Assembly: GCA_951394405.1 (NCBI GenBank)
Contig: OX596345.1
Location: 2,628,300 to 2,692,299 of the forward strand
Length of the DNA: 64,000 nucleotides
Source: Coprinellus micaceus
Taxonomy: Eukaryota; Basidiomycota; Agaricomycetes; Agaricales; Psathyrellaceae
Direction: 5' to 3'
Below, piece after piece: positions 11,814 to 23,233 of the stretch (position 1 is the stretch's first letter; each line of letters starts with the position of its first letter). A program made the position numbers and the translations under genes. Below the pieces are notes generated by a model, which ran no database searches, was not told the DNA's origin, and worked only from the letters and a program-made list of their open reading frames with translations.

Positions 11814-12764
11814 TGTGGCCAGGAGGGCCTACGTCAGCGATCATTTTTTGGGGAATTAGGGAGTGGTTAGCCTACTCCGTATGAGGTAACCCTTCTTGGG
11901 TACAACGTCGACAGGTAGTAGAGCCACTGAGAATGTTTCAAGGCCGTGGCGTTAACCTGTGCTGTATGTGTGTGAGCTCACGACGTCAATAAATCGTCAT
12001 ACGACTGGTAGAGCTTGGCCAACCGATGCATTCGGTCCATCCGGGAAGATTTGAACAGCCAATGAGATGGTTGACGGAGTTTGGGTCTCTCCGGAAAGCG
12101 AATGCGGACGGATAGGACTTGAAAAAATGGATAAGGTCAAGCATGCTCCAAGGTCAATTAAACCATAGAAATCTCTCTGTCGTATTCCGTCTTTGCCGGG
12201 TATGTCTTACGTTCCGCGAAGAACGTTCCAAGCGCTCGAAAAAGGGGATAAACTCCTAAAAAAGAAAGTGCATGAGGTCGGACGGAGACGCGATGTACAC
12301 CCTGCATGCCTGTATCCGAGTCGGAAATGAGTTAAGACAAAAAGCGGAGAGGAAACATGTGCCCGTGATATAGCGAATATCTGCTGCTTTACTTGGCAAC
12401 AATATCCCACTCATGTGTAGCGCGAAGGTGGATGCATACTGACCACTCGTCGCTCAAAGCTCATCCCGGAGGGACGGGTAGAGGACTGAGCTACCGACGT
12501 ACATCGCACTGGAAAGGACCGCTTTCGCTCACGCGTTCGCCAACCTGTGGCAGAGACAGTGTCCATTATGCCCTGCCAGTTTCAGGGCGTATGCCCTACG
12601 AACTTGTTCGTCACTTCACTTGGGGCCTGTTGACGTCAATTGCGTCTTGACAGATATAGGAGGGACGTATCTATGTCGCACAGCAGTTGACACTATTGAG
12701 CGAATAAAGATAGTGTAGCACAAGGGGAGACTGAAGAGCGCGGTGTTTACTTTATTTTGCATGG

Positions 12765-12935
12765 TCCATTCCGTGGTCATCCTGCAATAGAACCCTCCAT
12801 TCAGACTGCTCGCCACAGCTCCACGTCGTGGAATGCACTCGTTCGCTCCGCCACCGTTTTGGGTAAACCTCTTCACATTTGGGGATGCCGTAACTCGCTA
12901 CCTACTTCTATATTCAGGGACAAAGCTGTGAATCT
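12765..12935 (+). repeat. Inverted repeat block, copy 2
   Basis: Plus-strand counterpart of minus-strand 3970-3770; shares the CCGTGGT start, GCCACAGCTCCAC and the stretch encoding WVNLFTFGDAVTR. It lies in the part of the second segmental duplicate with no equivalent in the first, so it moved or was copied separately. Confidence 0.4.
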
Positions 12936-15230
12936 CCGGAAGAGGTCCTAGACCTCCTAGCCATTGATACGCCTGACTCCTGTACAGGGTGGCATCATGC
13001 AGAACTTCATTCGAGGCGGAAGATGCGTACGTGGATCTGCATGAGGGTACCCGTGCATAGATATAACCAGGGAGACGGTGGTCGACTCGACTATGAACGA
13101 GATAAGGGTGCGACAATTTAGGATTAGCCCGTGTTTCGAGAAAATTGTTAACACTGTCCAATAGTAGCAAGGGCTAACAATAGTCCGAACATGGTAGATC
13201 TGATATGAGTTGTGCAACCTTTGTAGCATGCATCATGCGTACTCGACATCAGCGTTCCCATATATCCTTGCCCAGCATCGCACCATACCTGGAGGCCCTA
13301 CGATGGAGAGGTCTTCGATGTTAGCCGAATGCACTCCTCACCATCCAGCGCGGAGGGGTTTGGGTATATGAGAATACCAGCTCGGACTGGAGACTATGCA
13401 TGGAGGGACCGCCTGTAACACTGAACGACCGACGGAGCGATGCCTTGAGTGGTGAAGGTCTAAAAAGAACGAATTTGTTTCATGATCAAAATAGTCGCTG
13501 TACGCACTCGGTTAACGAGAGACCTTTGTAACCGTTTCTTGGCTTACGCTGAAATGATGTGCGGGTGAGTTGCATCCACGGAAATTTCAATCGAAGACGT
13601 GATCTGGCCCCACCCTTTGGGTGTTACGGACTATCGCCTTAGTAAATCGGGGGTCATGGGCTGCTTCGGTAGTATCACCTAGCTACGAACGCAAAGCGGC
13701 TGTTAGGCGCCCATGGAGTACTGCTTCAAAGACCAACGCGGAGATGGGTTCTATTGAAAGGCCTAATGCAACGTGCGTGAGTGCTTGTAGGTGCGCGTTT
13801 ATCTGATCAAGGTCAATGGGAGCCGGGGTTATGCGTGCGGTGGAAGGGTGGTCCCTCGTGCAGTCGCCAGTGGGCGCCCTGCGCCACTTACGAGAGAACC
13901 GCTAAGACACAAATGAGTTCGCTATTCCAGTCCACGCTGACCGCAAAGCCCGACAAACGTCGCTCGGATGGATCGAGAGCGAGGATAGGCGTCGTTCTGG
14001 CATCGCAAGACAAAGCTCATACCCCTCTCGAGGGTCCCGTTCCCGGTTCTATGTCCTCTGTGTCAAGCTCCATCCCTGAGATGGGTTCTCCGTGCCGCCG
14101 ATCTGAGCGGATAATCCACTGACGGACTCACTCTTCACATCAGATATATCGATTGGGAGACCAGGGGCCTGCTTACTATATCTCGCCTAGTCGTCGAGTC
14201 CAGCCAATGATAGACGAGACGGGGCATACATCGATTAGCGAGCGCCAAACGTACGTTCGCCACACGATCCTACCAAACTCCGCGAACTTGCGAGTTCGTT
14301 CCCTCGGGCCCCTTTTCTAGATAAAGGTGTGTTTACATTGAAAGGCACCGAAATTGGATCGTAACTCAGCGGCGTTTATACAAACTATCCTTCGTGGAAA
14401 GGGGCTGTGCGACCAGCGGTCACTACACACCGGCGACGCGTTGGGCCACAGCGACCCTTGCTTCAATACGCTCGATATGCAAAGCGTAGGCGGTATGCTC
14501 ATCCTCAGCTAAGTAGGGGGGGTGGTCCTCGACCTGATCGAGGTGTGATAAGGCTGGCGGCTTTTGGAGTTAGCGTGGGCTTCGGTCGGTCGTAAGTGCT
14601 GCCCGAGAACGGTAACAACCTTGGAGAGCCTTGGGATATGACGTAGCCTGACGTGGGTGGTGGTGTCAAACCATATATATAATCAAAATGAGGACTCGCA
14701 AGCACCTTCACCAGACGGCTCGAGTCGCCGGGCCCAAGCTGTAAGCCCATCTTCGAGGCGGTCGATATGAAGCGGGCCTTCGACATTCATACTGACTGGG
14801 GCACTCCAAGTTCGGATCTGCATGGAAAACGGGTAGTGTATCAAAGTTACTCTCTTTACAGGGGAGCACTGGCATAACATTTAGATATGGTGAGAAGCGT
14901 GCTTCGGGCGCTTAAAATGTGACGAAGACAGATTCTGCTGCAATGGGGACGTAAAGCGGGGATGGTCCGAGTCGGGCCTCAGCCGTAACGCTCATCTGTT
15001 TCGTTATCGAGTCACCCCTTCGGTCTGATTGCCCCATAATTCTGGGGTACGTGTGTTTAAAAAGGAGAACGAGCTTTACCTGAACGGGCACTGGGCGCGG
15101 CCAATGAAATCTCCGGTTAACCCCCAGGACGGATCGATTCGGGACTCGACTCTGGAACCTTCTCGTACCTTGGCTTGTATGACGCTGAAATGGCGTCAGG
15201 GCACGTGCTAGCCAATGGGAACGCTCCTAG

Positions 15231-18200
15231 CCCAGCACACCTCCGTTGTCTTAAAATTGAACTCCGTCTTGATCTTTCCCTGAGGCGTTTCCTTTCATGG
15301 ACTCCCAGTTAGGCTTCTTGAAACCAATTGTAGCGCGGCGATACGGTAGGCATGCGTTTTTCTTCTCGGAATACAATGGAGCCCTGCCTGTGGAAGTGAG
15401 ACATGCTGCGACGGCACACGGTCAACAGAGAGGGAATTCGGACCCGTGTCAATTACCAGTGAGATGCGTTGAGTAAAACGACTGTTCGCCAGTCCCCCAA
15501 AATTCTATCATTCAATTTACGTAGACAGCCAATTTAATTCGCACCCCAAAGCGTTTCGGTGGTCTCATCCGGCCCCACAGCATCCCCGACCAAACGAGCA
15601 CTTCCACTTTCGAGTCGCATGTGCAGTCGCCGAGATAAATGCCTTGAATGTTGCGGGCAGACCCGATACGAGCTGCACGATGACCTCAGATAATGACAAG
15701 GATATCGTGAGAGCATCGTTCTACAAGTCAGGTTTCAGGTGACGCCCAGCTGCCAGTACCAGACCTAGAACGCACCTGATATATTCTCGTGGATGTGCTC
15801 TCAGCTGTATGCGGAGATAGCACATCTCAGAACAGTTGCGTTGTGTTTGAGTCGAACGTCGACGCCGGCTAGGGCTCGAGAGCTGCTAACGAGAAGGACC
15901 GTGGCAGATGTGGCTGGAATAGAAACCGACGAGGGCGACAGTTATGGATCGCGAAGCCGAGCGGCACCGGCCAGCTACGCAGCATAGAACACGTCCAATC
16001 GAGAGTTAACGTCACGAGCGGAGACGCGAACCTTGCTCGTGGTGCATATCCAGGTGAGTCGGTGGTCGAGAAGTCCCCCGAGGTCGCAAGGCAAGTCTCG
16101 AGGGTGCGCGTATGCGATATAGCGGCACTCCAGACTCACATAGCATCCCAGGTCGGCTCTGAACGAACCGAAGGCTACCCGCCTAAGCCAGGTCGAACGG
16201 CAGGTAGAACGTCAGATCGCAGGGCATGTACACGAGAGTCGAGTAGCCAAGCGCGGAGGGATGCGTCGCAGCCGAAAGGGGGAGGTATCGGGAGGGGTAT
16301 AGTAGGCGGGATACCAGCCGAATGAAGTAGAACCATGCTGATATGGCCCCCCATGCATAGTCCCTCGTGATACCCCCATCCTTCCCAGTGTCCAGCACTA
16401 TCGATGATCTACATTGTGAACCGCAACCTGCCGTCCAAGTGAGTCGTCGTTCAGCTCCAGCCAAGGGAAGAAGAAAAGGAAGTTCCCGCCTGAGGCGTAG
16501 GTTTAGAACGTGTCGACCCCAGAAGATCCGCAGGGAGAAGGGACGAGGTCCAGGTCCCAGAGAGTGAGGACGTGGTGGTCAGGAAGCAAGAGTTGGGAGA
16601 TCGATGGATTCGGTTGTCGGCGGTTGCCGGCGGGGTTCCAAACTCGGTTCAGACTCGGGGGTTCTGGCTCTATCCGCCGCACCACCATCATGGCCCTGCT
16701 CGGGTTCGTGCACAGTCCCTTCCACCTCCCTGGTTCCCCGTAGAATGGACCTGTTGTTACTTGGCCCTATTTTCTTCATCCAATTACGGCGAACACCGAC
16801 GTAGTGTCGAAACCGTCTTGTTGGCATCGACGTGGAGGGTAGAGATGGGGTGGGCGCGGGTTGGAACGATTGACCCAGGCAATTCAATGGAAAGCCACTC
16901 GGCATGGGGTCTATGCTGTATCGTAATTGCCGCCCTACCCTGGTCTTCCCCTGATCGCATCCCACTGCGACGGTCGGAACGCCAACTGCAAGTGTGACGT
17001 CCTGTCCGTGCAAACGCTCTGCACTCTGCATTCCTTGACCTCTCGATGCAAATGCTGAATAGCGACTTGCCCGTGCAAGGGTCGAGCACGGCCGACCATA
17101 GAGACAGACCATCCGGAGCACCAAGATTTGGCCGATTCCGAAGGAGATAGGCTCTTGTTCGTGTTTATGGCGAGCGCCCCACTTGCGATCCCACAGTTCC
17201 TTTGGTCTGGTAATTGCGTACAGGAAGGTCACATTCCAGAGCTCCATGGCTCTGATGTTACGGTGTCTTCAGTCCGGTGGGCCGTCCTCTCTCTTCCTTG
17301 AACGTGCTGAGAGAGAACGGTGGACTAGGAGTCCCGTCATCCGACACGGGAGGCGTAATATCATTATGCTCTCCCTCAGCTTCTGACCAAATAATTTGCA
17401 AGGGTCTTCTGGGCGTCACGAGGTTATCCAATTTACTTCTCTAGCCAAATCGGCAATTCCCGTTCACGCGACCGGCCGCGGGCGAATCTAGATCGGCCAG
17501 TTCAATCAGTTCCTTTCTTCCTTCACTCACAACACCTCACTTCCACAATCGCGAACAGATCGTCATAATCTCGTCCTAGATGGCACCACGTTCAAAGGTT
17601 TGCGAGTACGCAGATGCCGCTATAGCGATGTCTGTCGCTATCCAGCGTTGCAGGGGTGAGTTCTGCCTTCCACTGTTCCGCCTTGACGCATATACGCTGG
17701 TCTGACCAAAAGCGAAATTTGAATCCAGATGAGAGGAACGAATTGAACGATCTGCGGCTGTTTAGAACTGTAAAACGGCGACATGAAGCGTTTGCGGAAG
17801 GGGCACTTGAGCAAGGGGAACTTCGTCAGTAACGTATCCCATCCGAATGCCCGCCGTCAGTTCCCCCATCGATTCGTTCTACATGCCTAATCGCTGACCA
17901 TCCCCACGCGGGTCAGCTTAGATCTCATAGAGCCGGCGTTCGGATTCAGAACCGAATTCGCTGCGCTGAATTACGAATTTTCGGTTCTGAGAGGGAATAT
18001 TCGGGAATCTGACATTGAGCTTGGACGGAGAAATGCGGTTCAGGACGGGCTTGCGAACGTCGGTTCGTGGATTAGGCGAATAAACGATAGGACGAAGGAT
18101 CCACCTACATACAGCCGTACGTGTTCTCGAGACGGCTCAAGCGTGCATAGGTAGCTGACGTCTCGCGGTGCAATCAGGGTCGTTCTAGGTGATCTGTGGA

Positions 18201-18941
18201 TTCGGCAGTTACTGGTTGTGGGGAATAGGAAGTGCGTTTTATCAGACTTTACGCTAAGTTGGGATTGGAGTCCGCTGACCATCTGAAGGTCCACTCCGGT
18301 GGAAATGTTGGGTATTTCGCCCCCTACGCTAAAGAGGAATGCCCAATGGCAAAGCCTAGGGGTACAATCGCTTAGATTCGGTGCCGCATCTCGATACACC
18401 ACACCACTGCACATGCCGACGAAATTAGCCAATTCGAACGGCTTGAGGTGAGTGGGACATGAGAACGGGTCGGAATCTCTACTTCGTCAACATAACGTGG
18501 TTTTATCTCGGCACCCGTGGTTGTGTGTCCCCAGACGCCTGACCGATGAACGGACATCGCTCTGTCGCATTTGCGTGATAGACACTCCCGCTATCTGTGA
18601 GTCCCTCCACCCCCCATGACTCACCGAGTCTGTACTCACAAATATAGGTGCCTCAGGATTATGGGGACCGCGAGCCCCACCCCTCGTAGCGAAGACAGGA
18701 TACCTTCCAGAACTTCAACCCTTCTTGAGACTGCGCTGAGGAAGAGCCCCTATCCTGGGGCGCGTGACCAGGTCATCACCTGATGATGCGTCATTGCGCC
18801 CCTGAGTGTCATCCACCTTGAACCGCAACCTCCACCTCGTTCCGTCCCAGCCCCTCCCACTGGACTCAACTCGAGTGTCTCTACCCTTCTTTCGAAACCT
18901 GGAAACACCATATCGAAGACAGAACGACATTTGGACGAAGG
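15231..18941. other. Unassigned sequence with one degenerate repeat copy
   Basis: No supported gene. Around 16572-16592 lies a GTGGTGGTC(A)GGAAGCAAGAG motif that recurs, diverged, at 25.9, 29.0, 34.8 and 45.4 kb. Long frames at 16579-17247 (minus) and 16572-16997 (plus) overlap each other and have no domain-like features. Confidence 0.4.
16565..16700 (+). repeat. Degenerate interspersed repeat, copy 1
   Basis: Contains GTGGTGGTCAGGAAGCAAGA followed by GATCGATGG and a GGCGG..CCGGCGGGG tract. It aligns best with 34840-34970, which has GTGGTGGTCAAGAAAGAAGA, ATCGATGGCCGGCG and CCCAGCGGGG in the same order. Confidence 0.35.
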
Positions 18942-19596
18942 GTGACCTCGCAACTACCCATTGAAGACGCCGATAGCGTGTACGACGGTTCGACGACAAT
19001 ACGAGTCACACCCGCGACCAAGACGCTCGAGGCGGTTGAACATGGACTCGAAGGATGCCGGGTGCCAGGAGGATCCGGAGTTCAAATAATTCGGAAGAGG
19101 AGAGGGGGTGAACTGAAGCACGCTGTTCCCGGGCGTTATCCAGGACTGCTGGTACGTCGCCCTCCTGCTCTTCCTACACCGCGCCTCAGATTCGCTTGCG
19201 TCCTATCATACAAGGCCCTACATCCAACTGGAACCTAACGTACTCTTGTTAAGGGACTGGAGCCGTCGGATTCATGACTCCAGGCGCATTTTGAACGAAC
19301 GTAGACGGGATACGCCGTGACGAACCTGCGGAGGACGTATACGACGAGTGGTTCCCTCCTACCCGTCTGTCCCGCTCCTTCCTCGAAACGCCGTGCTGCA
19401 CGGCTATAGAAGCTCGCACTCGTTGGTGGGCTCTCTCTGTCGTCTGCTCCACCGCGCCGTCCCGGACTCCCCTAGTTCGAGCTTGGCCTACTCGACCCCC
19501 GGCCCACGCTCTTCCCGTCCATGTATCCTCGCCATCGGCCTTCCTCAAGAACGGGGTACCCAGCTACGAGAACCATCCACCCCTCTAGGCGCCTAG

Positions 19597-19722
19597 ACGT
19601 CCGCCTCATACTCGATCGAAGAAGACCCCGAAGATGACGAACCCGCGAATACGAGCTTAGGTCCGGAGCCGGGGGTAGGCGTTGGCACTATGAGCCTCTC
19701 TTCAAGGCGAGGGAGTGAGTGA
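19597..19722 (+). CDS. Candidate C-terminal exon of an unrecognised gene
   Basis: After an acceptor (GCGCCTAG) at 19596, a 42-codon frame ending in TGA encodes TSASYSIEEDPEDDEPANTS and then a Gly/Pro/Ser-rich tail. An in-phase upstream frame (about 19300-19550, ending FLKNG) joins it through a short GTACCC...CTAG intron of about 46 bp. The acidic, Ser-rich composition is typical of disordered C-termini. No start, domain or family is recognised, and the upstream exons are not resolved. Confidence 0.25.
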   Translation, partial: TSASYSIEEDPEDDEPANTSLGPEPGVGVGTMSLSSRRGSE

Positions 19723-20989
19723 GACGAGGGGGGTTTATGGGACGAGTGTCTAGGCGAGAGTGTGCGAGGTCCTGGAATGAAGGCGATGGTGGGGATGGGA
19801 AGGCGACTCCTCGACGGGGACGAGGTTTCGAGTTATGATCTGGAAGGGGGAATTGAGACGGGGTTCCGGGTGAGTTCCTCACTTCGCGCTTTCGTTCGTT
19901 CGCTCGTTCGTTCGCTTATCTCTTTTCTTTTGACGTTCGTTCAACTCGCTTTATCCCTCCTATCTAGGTGGCCCACAAGTCTTGCTGGTCGTCGTCAAAG
20001 TCACATCTAGCCCCATTCTGTAGGATTCGAGGCCGGTGAGTCTGTCATCGATCCTTTTTATCTGTCTCCGTCTCCGTGTTTCGCTTACTCGAATTCGTTG
20101 TTCATAGTCGAAATACCTCTCGTATGAGAGTTCCCCTGTACACACCTTGTGGAACTCGCCCGTCAAGTGACGACTCGGACTTATTTCCTGTCCGCCCAGG
20201 GCTCGAGGTATGATCCCCATGTTCTCAGTTTTGGGGCTCGTTCAGTCTGTCGTCTACACTTCATGTCGCCCCCGTATTCTCTCGCTAACAAGGTGGTTTT
20301 GTGCTCCTGCCTCCGGAATTCGGACTGTACTATTGCGATCTCGATTCTCGATGTCGTCGATGCCGACTTCTTGTGAAGCTTGTGCATTCCCTATCTCCGC
20401 TACGAGTTTGTTCTCTCGATTCTAGCCCCTGGACACTCGTGCGGTGTTTTCCTATGGAAAACCTGGAAGATGTCAGGAATTGGGTATGAACCCTTCGCCT
20501 GCTTCTCAAACGGTGTATGACCATCGCCGCGACTTCGGAGGTCGGGTCGATTACACCAAGGTTCCTGTCCTTCCCCCTGCTGTGAGCTCTAACGTACCTC
20601 CTGCTTCCAAAATGGGGCCTCGACAGGCAGCTTGAATTGTGGTTCCAGGCACCTTCGTGTCAGGGGGTCTCCTCGCGCTCGTCAAATGCTGGAATCAGAC
20701 AGATCGAATGTAGAATCGGAGGCGCCAGCACCAGATTGATTTCATCGTCGACGGTCCTCGTTCTTGTTCTTTCCCCTGACCTTACGTCTTCGCAGTGAGT
20801 AGATGGACAACATGACCTTCCTCGTGTTTAATTGACACTCCCGAGTATTGATGAATTCTGGAGAGAGAAGGTCGCCGTTCGACGCATTGGGACGACCCCA
20901 TTGTCCATAAGTACGTCGACGTAGGCGACGATATTGCTTCAGAACCTTGCGTTCATCCACTCCCACCTGCTCCCTAACCCACCCTCCCA
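19723..20989. other. Upstream region of the L-amino-acid oxidase gene
   Basis: A short CGTT-type tetranucleotide run lies at about 19888-19917. No TATA box is evident near the 20990 start; the last 50 bp before it are C-rich (CCACTCCCACCTGCTCCCTA), as in many fungal leaders. No other gene is supported. Confidence 0.4.
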
Positions 20990-23233
20990 ATGGTCCTCCA
21001 CGAAACACCCTCTTCCCGAGGCGACGTCTTTGCCCAGTACGGGCTGAACATCGCCAAGGCGCTCGTGAACCAGCAGTCCGCAAACAGGCCTGGTCAGTTG
21101 AGCGCTCTCGGCGGCTTGGCTGCATCTGCACCCAAAACGATCGCCGACCACCAATGCCCCCGATTCGATACCCAGTGCGCTCACGACGATGCTGTCCCTG
21201 TCGGGATCTTGGGCGGTGGAATGGCTGGTTTGTATACGGGGTTGATGTTGGCCTATGCAGGGATTCCGTTTCAAATCCTTGAGGCTACGGACCGTATTGG
21301 TGGGCGCTGCTACACCCACAAGTTCAAGGAAGGTGGGGAGTGGGATTACTATGTGAGCTATCACCTCTGACGGTCGCGGTTCCTAACCCTGACGTGGTCT
21401 TGCGATCTAGGACGTCGGCGCTATGCGGTTCCCTCTCCCCAAAGGCGACGAAGTTGGACCCCATAAGCGCCTTCAGGAGCTCTTCACTCTCCTCAATATC
21501 GACACTTTCCCTTACATCTACAAGGAAAAACATGGCCTCATGAACTTCAACGGCATTTCGAGCACCATCGGCGACGAGAAGCAGCGCTTTAGGGCTAACG
21601 AGCTCCAGATCCCCGACTGCTACATTCAGGCCGGCGTCAAGAGGCTCTGCGACGACTATATCAACCCCCTCGCTGACCTCTTGCTGAAGGACATGCTGGA
21701 TGGCGAGAGTAAAGGCTGGGAAACGCTGAAAAACAATTATGACCACTACTCCACGCGCTCGTACTTGCAGTTTGGGTACAAGCCGAGCAAGGCGTTGCAG
21801 GAGGAGTTTGGGATTCCGGATACGGGCTTGCCGACGTCGGTTATCAATTGGTTGGAGACGTTTGATAAGAGTAGTGGGTGGTATGATCGTGCGTTGACGG
21901 AGACGGTCTTGGAGGCGCTCGCGTTTGGCGCCGTTGGTCCCGAGGTCGACTGGAAGTGCATCAGGTACGGGTTCTCCATATAATTTTGGGAACAGTCCTC
22001 TAACGAGTCTCGTACAGGTACGGGACATCGGTCTTGCCAGAGACCACCTTCAAGAAGATCACCGAGTGGGCTCAGAACATCCCTGACATGCCGTCCGAGA
22101 TCATGGTCATGAACTCGCCCGTCACCTCCATCGTCCCGTCCGACCCCGACGACAAGAAGTCTCCGCTCATCGTTCGCACCGCCGGTGGTAAGGAATACAA
22201 ATACTCCCACATCATCTCCACCGTCCCCCTCCCCAACTTCGCCATGATGAACACCTCCAAGCTCGACATCAGCACCATGCAGCGCAACGCCATTCGCCAG
22301 TTGCAGTACGGCCCATCCATCAAGATCGGCATGCTCTTCAAATACCCCTGGTGGAAGGACTTCCAGCAGGTCGGCGGACAGTCCTTCACTGACTTGCCGG
22401 TTCGAACGATTTGCTACCCCTCATACGGCCCAAACCAGGAGTCGAACGTCTTGATTGCGAGCTACTGTTGGACGAACGATGCGGAGAAGTTGGGGAACCT
22501 CATTGGTGCGGGGGTCGACGACCTCCTCAACGAACTCGTGTTTGAGAACTTGGCCACCGTCCACGGAGTCGACGTCAAGTTCATACGAGACCTGCATGTG
22601 GAGACCTACTCCTGGAACTGGAACCATAATGCATGGTCGGGAGGTACGTCGACCCAGGGCTTGTTTTATCATACTATATGACTAACCGCCGCGGTAGGAG
22701 CTTTCGCCTTCTTCGGGCCGGGTCAATACGAGTACCTCTACGGTGCTCTCAACGGAACCGCGGCTGATGGTCGTCTCCAGTGGGCTGGTGAGCTGTTGAG
22801 CGTCCGTCACGCGTAAGTCCTTCACGTATATCTTCGACTCGAATATGGCACTAACTCCACCATTAGGTGGATTGTCGGCGCTTTGGACAGTGCTTGGGCG
22901 GCGGTTATGAAGTACCACCACATTTCCAACCGCTCTCACACGTTGGAGGCTTTCTACACCAAGTGGGGGAAGAACCTCGAGTGGTTCGGTCATAGCTCCC
23001 TCACCGAGACCAAGAAGCGTCGTAAGCCAACCAAGAGAGCTCCCATATCCCAGAGGGATGATGATGAAGATGGGGAGTCCCGGCACGAGAAAAGGAGTGA
23101 GATCCCGGACGATGGCGAAGGTGAGGAGACCCATGCTCCGGTTCGCACGAAGGTGCCTCGCAACGACCACAACCTTCTCCTGAGCTATATCATTCTCCAG
23201 AACCCCGATCTCGTCGAATTCATTGACGTCTAA
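20990..23233 (+). CDS. L-amino-acid oxidase, FAD-dependent amine oxidase family
   Basis: Five exons (20990-21352, 21411-21964, 22018-22643, 22698-22812, 22867-23233) join in perfect phase through GT-AG introns of 53-58 bp to encode 674 residues, normal for fungal L-amino-acid oxidases. These flavoenzymes oxidatively deaminate L-amino acids to 2-oxo acids, releasing ammonia and hydrogen peroxide, and serve in nitrogen scavenging or peroxide-based defence. The FAD-binding Rossmann motif is at residues 73-80 (ILGGGMAG), the ribose-binding acidic residue in ILEA at about 98, and the following DRIGGR motif at 101-106. The C-terminal FAD-contact region reads HNAWSGGAFAFFGPGQYEY. No signal peptide is seen, suggesting an intracellular enzyme. 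The last 70 or so residues are an unusual highly charged tail (KKRRKPTKR, then Asp/Glu-rich) beyond the catalytic domain. Monoamine oxidase-like enzymes are the alternative, but domain length and motif spacing fit L-amino-acid oxidase better. Confidence 0.9.

Larger units (their letters stand above)
11160..15230. repeat. Diverged segmental duplication, copy 2 (with about 1.5 kb insertion)
   Basis: Same-orientation counterpart of 4690-7020. It carries the second hydrophobin-like gene at its left and matches copy 1 block by block until about 12600. Matching resumes near 14110 with GGGGCCTGCTTACT, CTCAGCGGCG and, near 15000-15190, a stretch related to 6640-6850. The intervening 12600-14110 is absent from copy 1 at this position but includes a block related, inverted, to 3770-3970. 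Confidence 0.7.

Noticed and set aside
16579..17247. 222-codon minus-strand open frame
   Set aside because: Overlaps open frames on the plus strand and the degenerate repeat motif; no start context, splice partner or motif.
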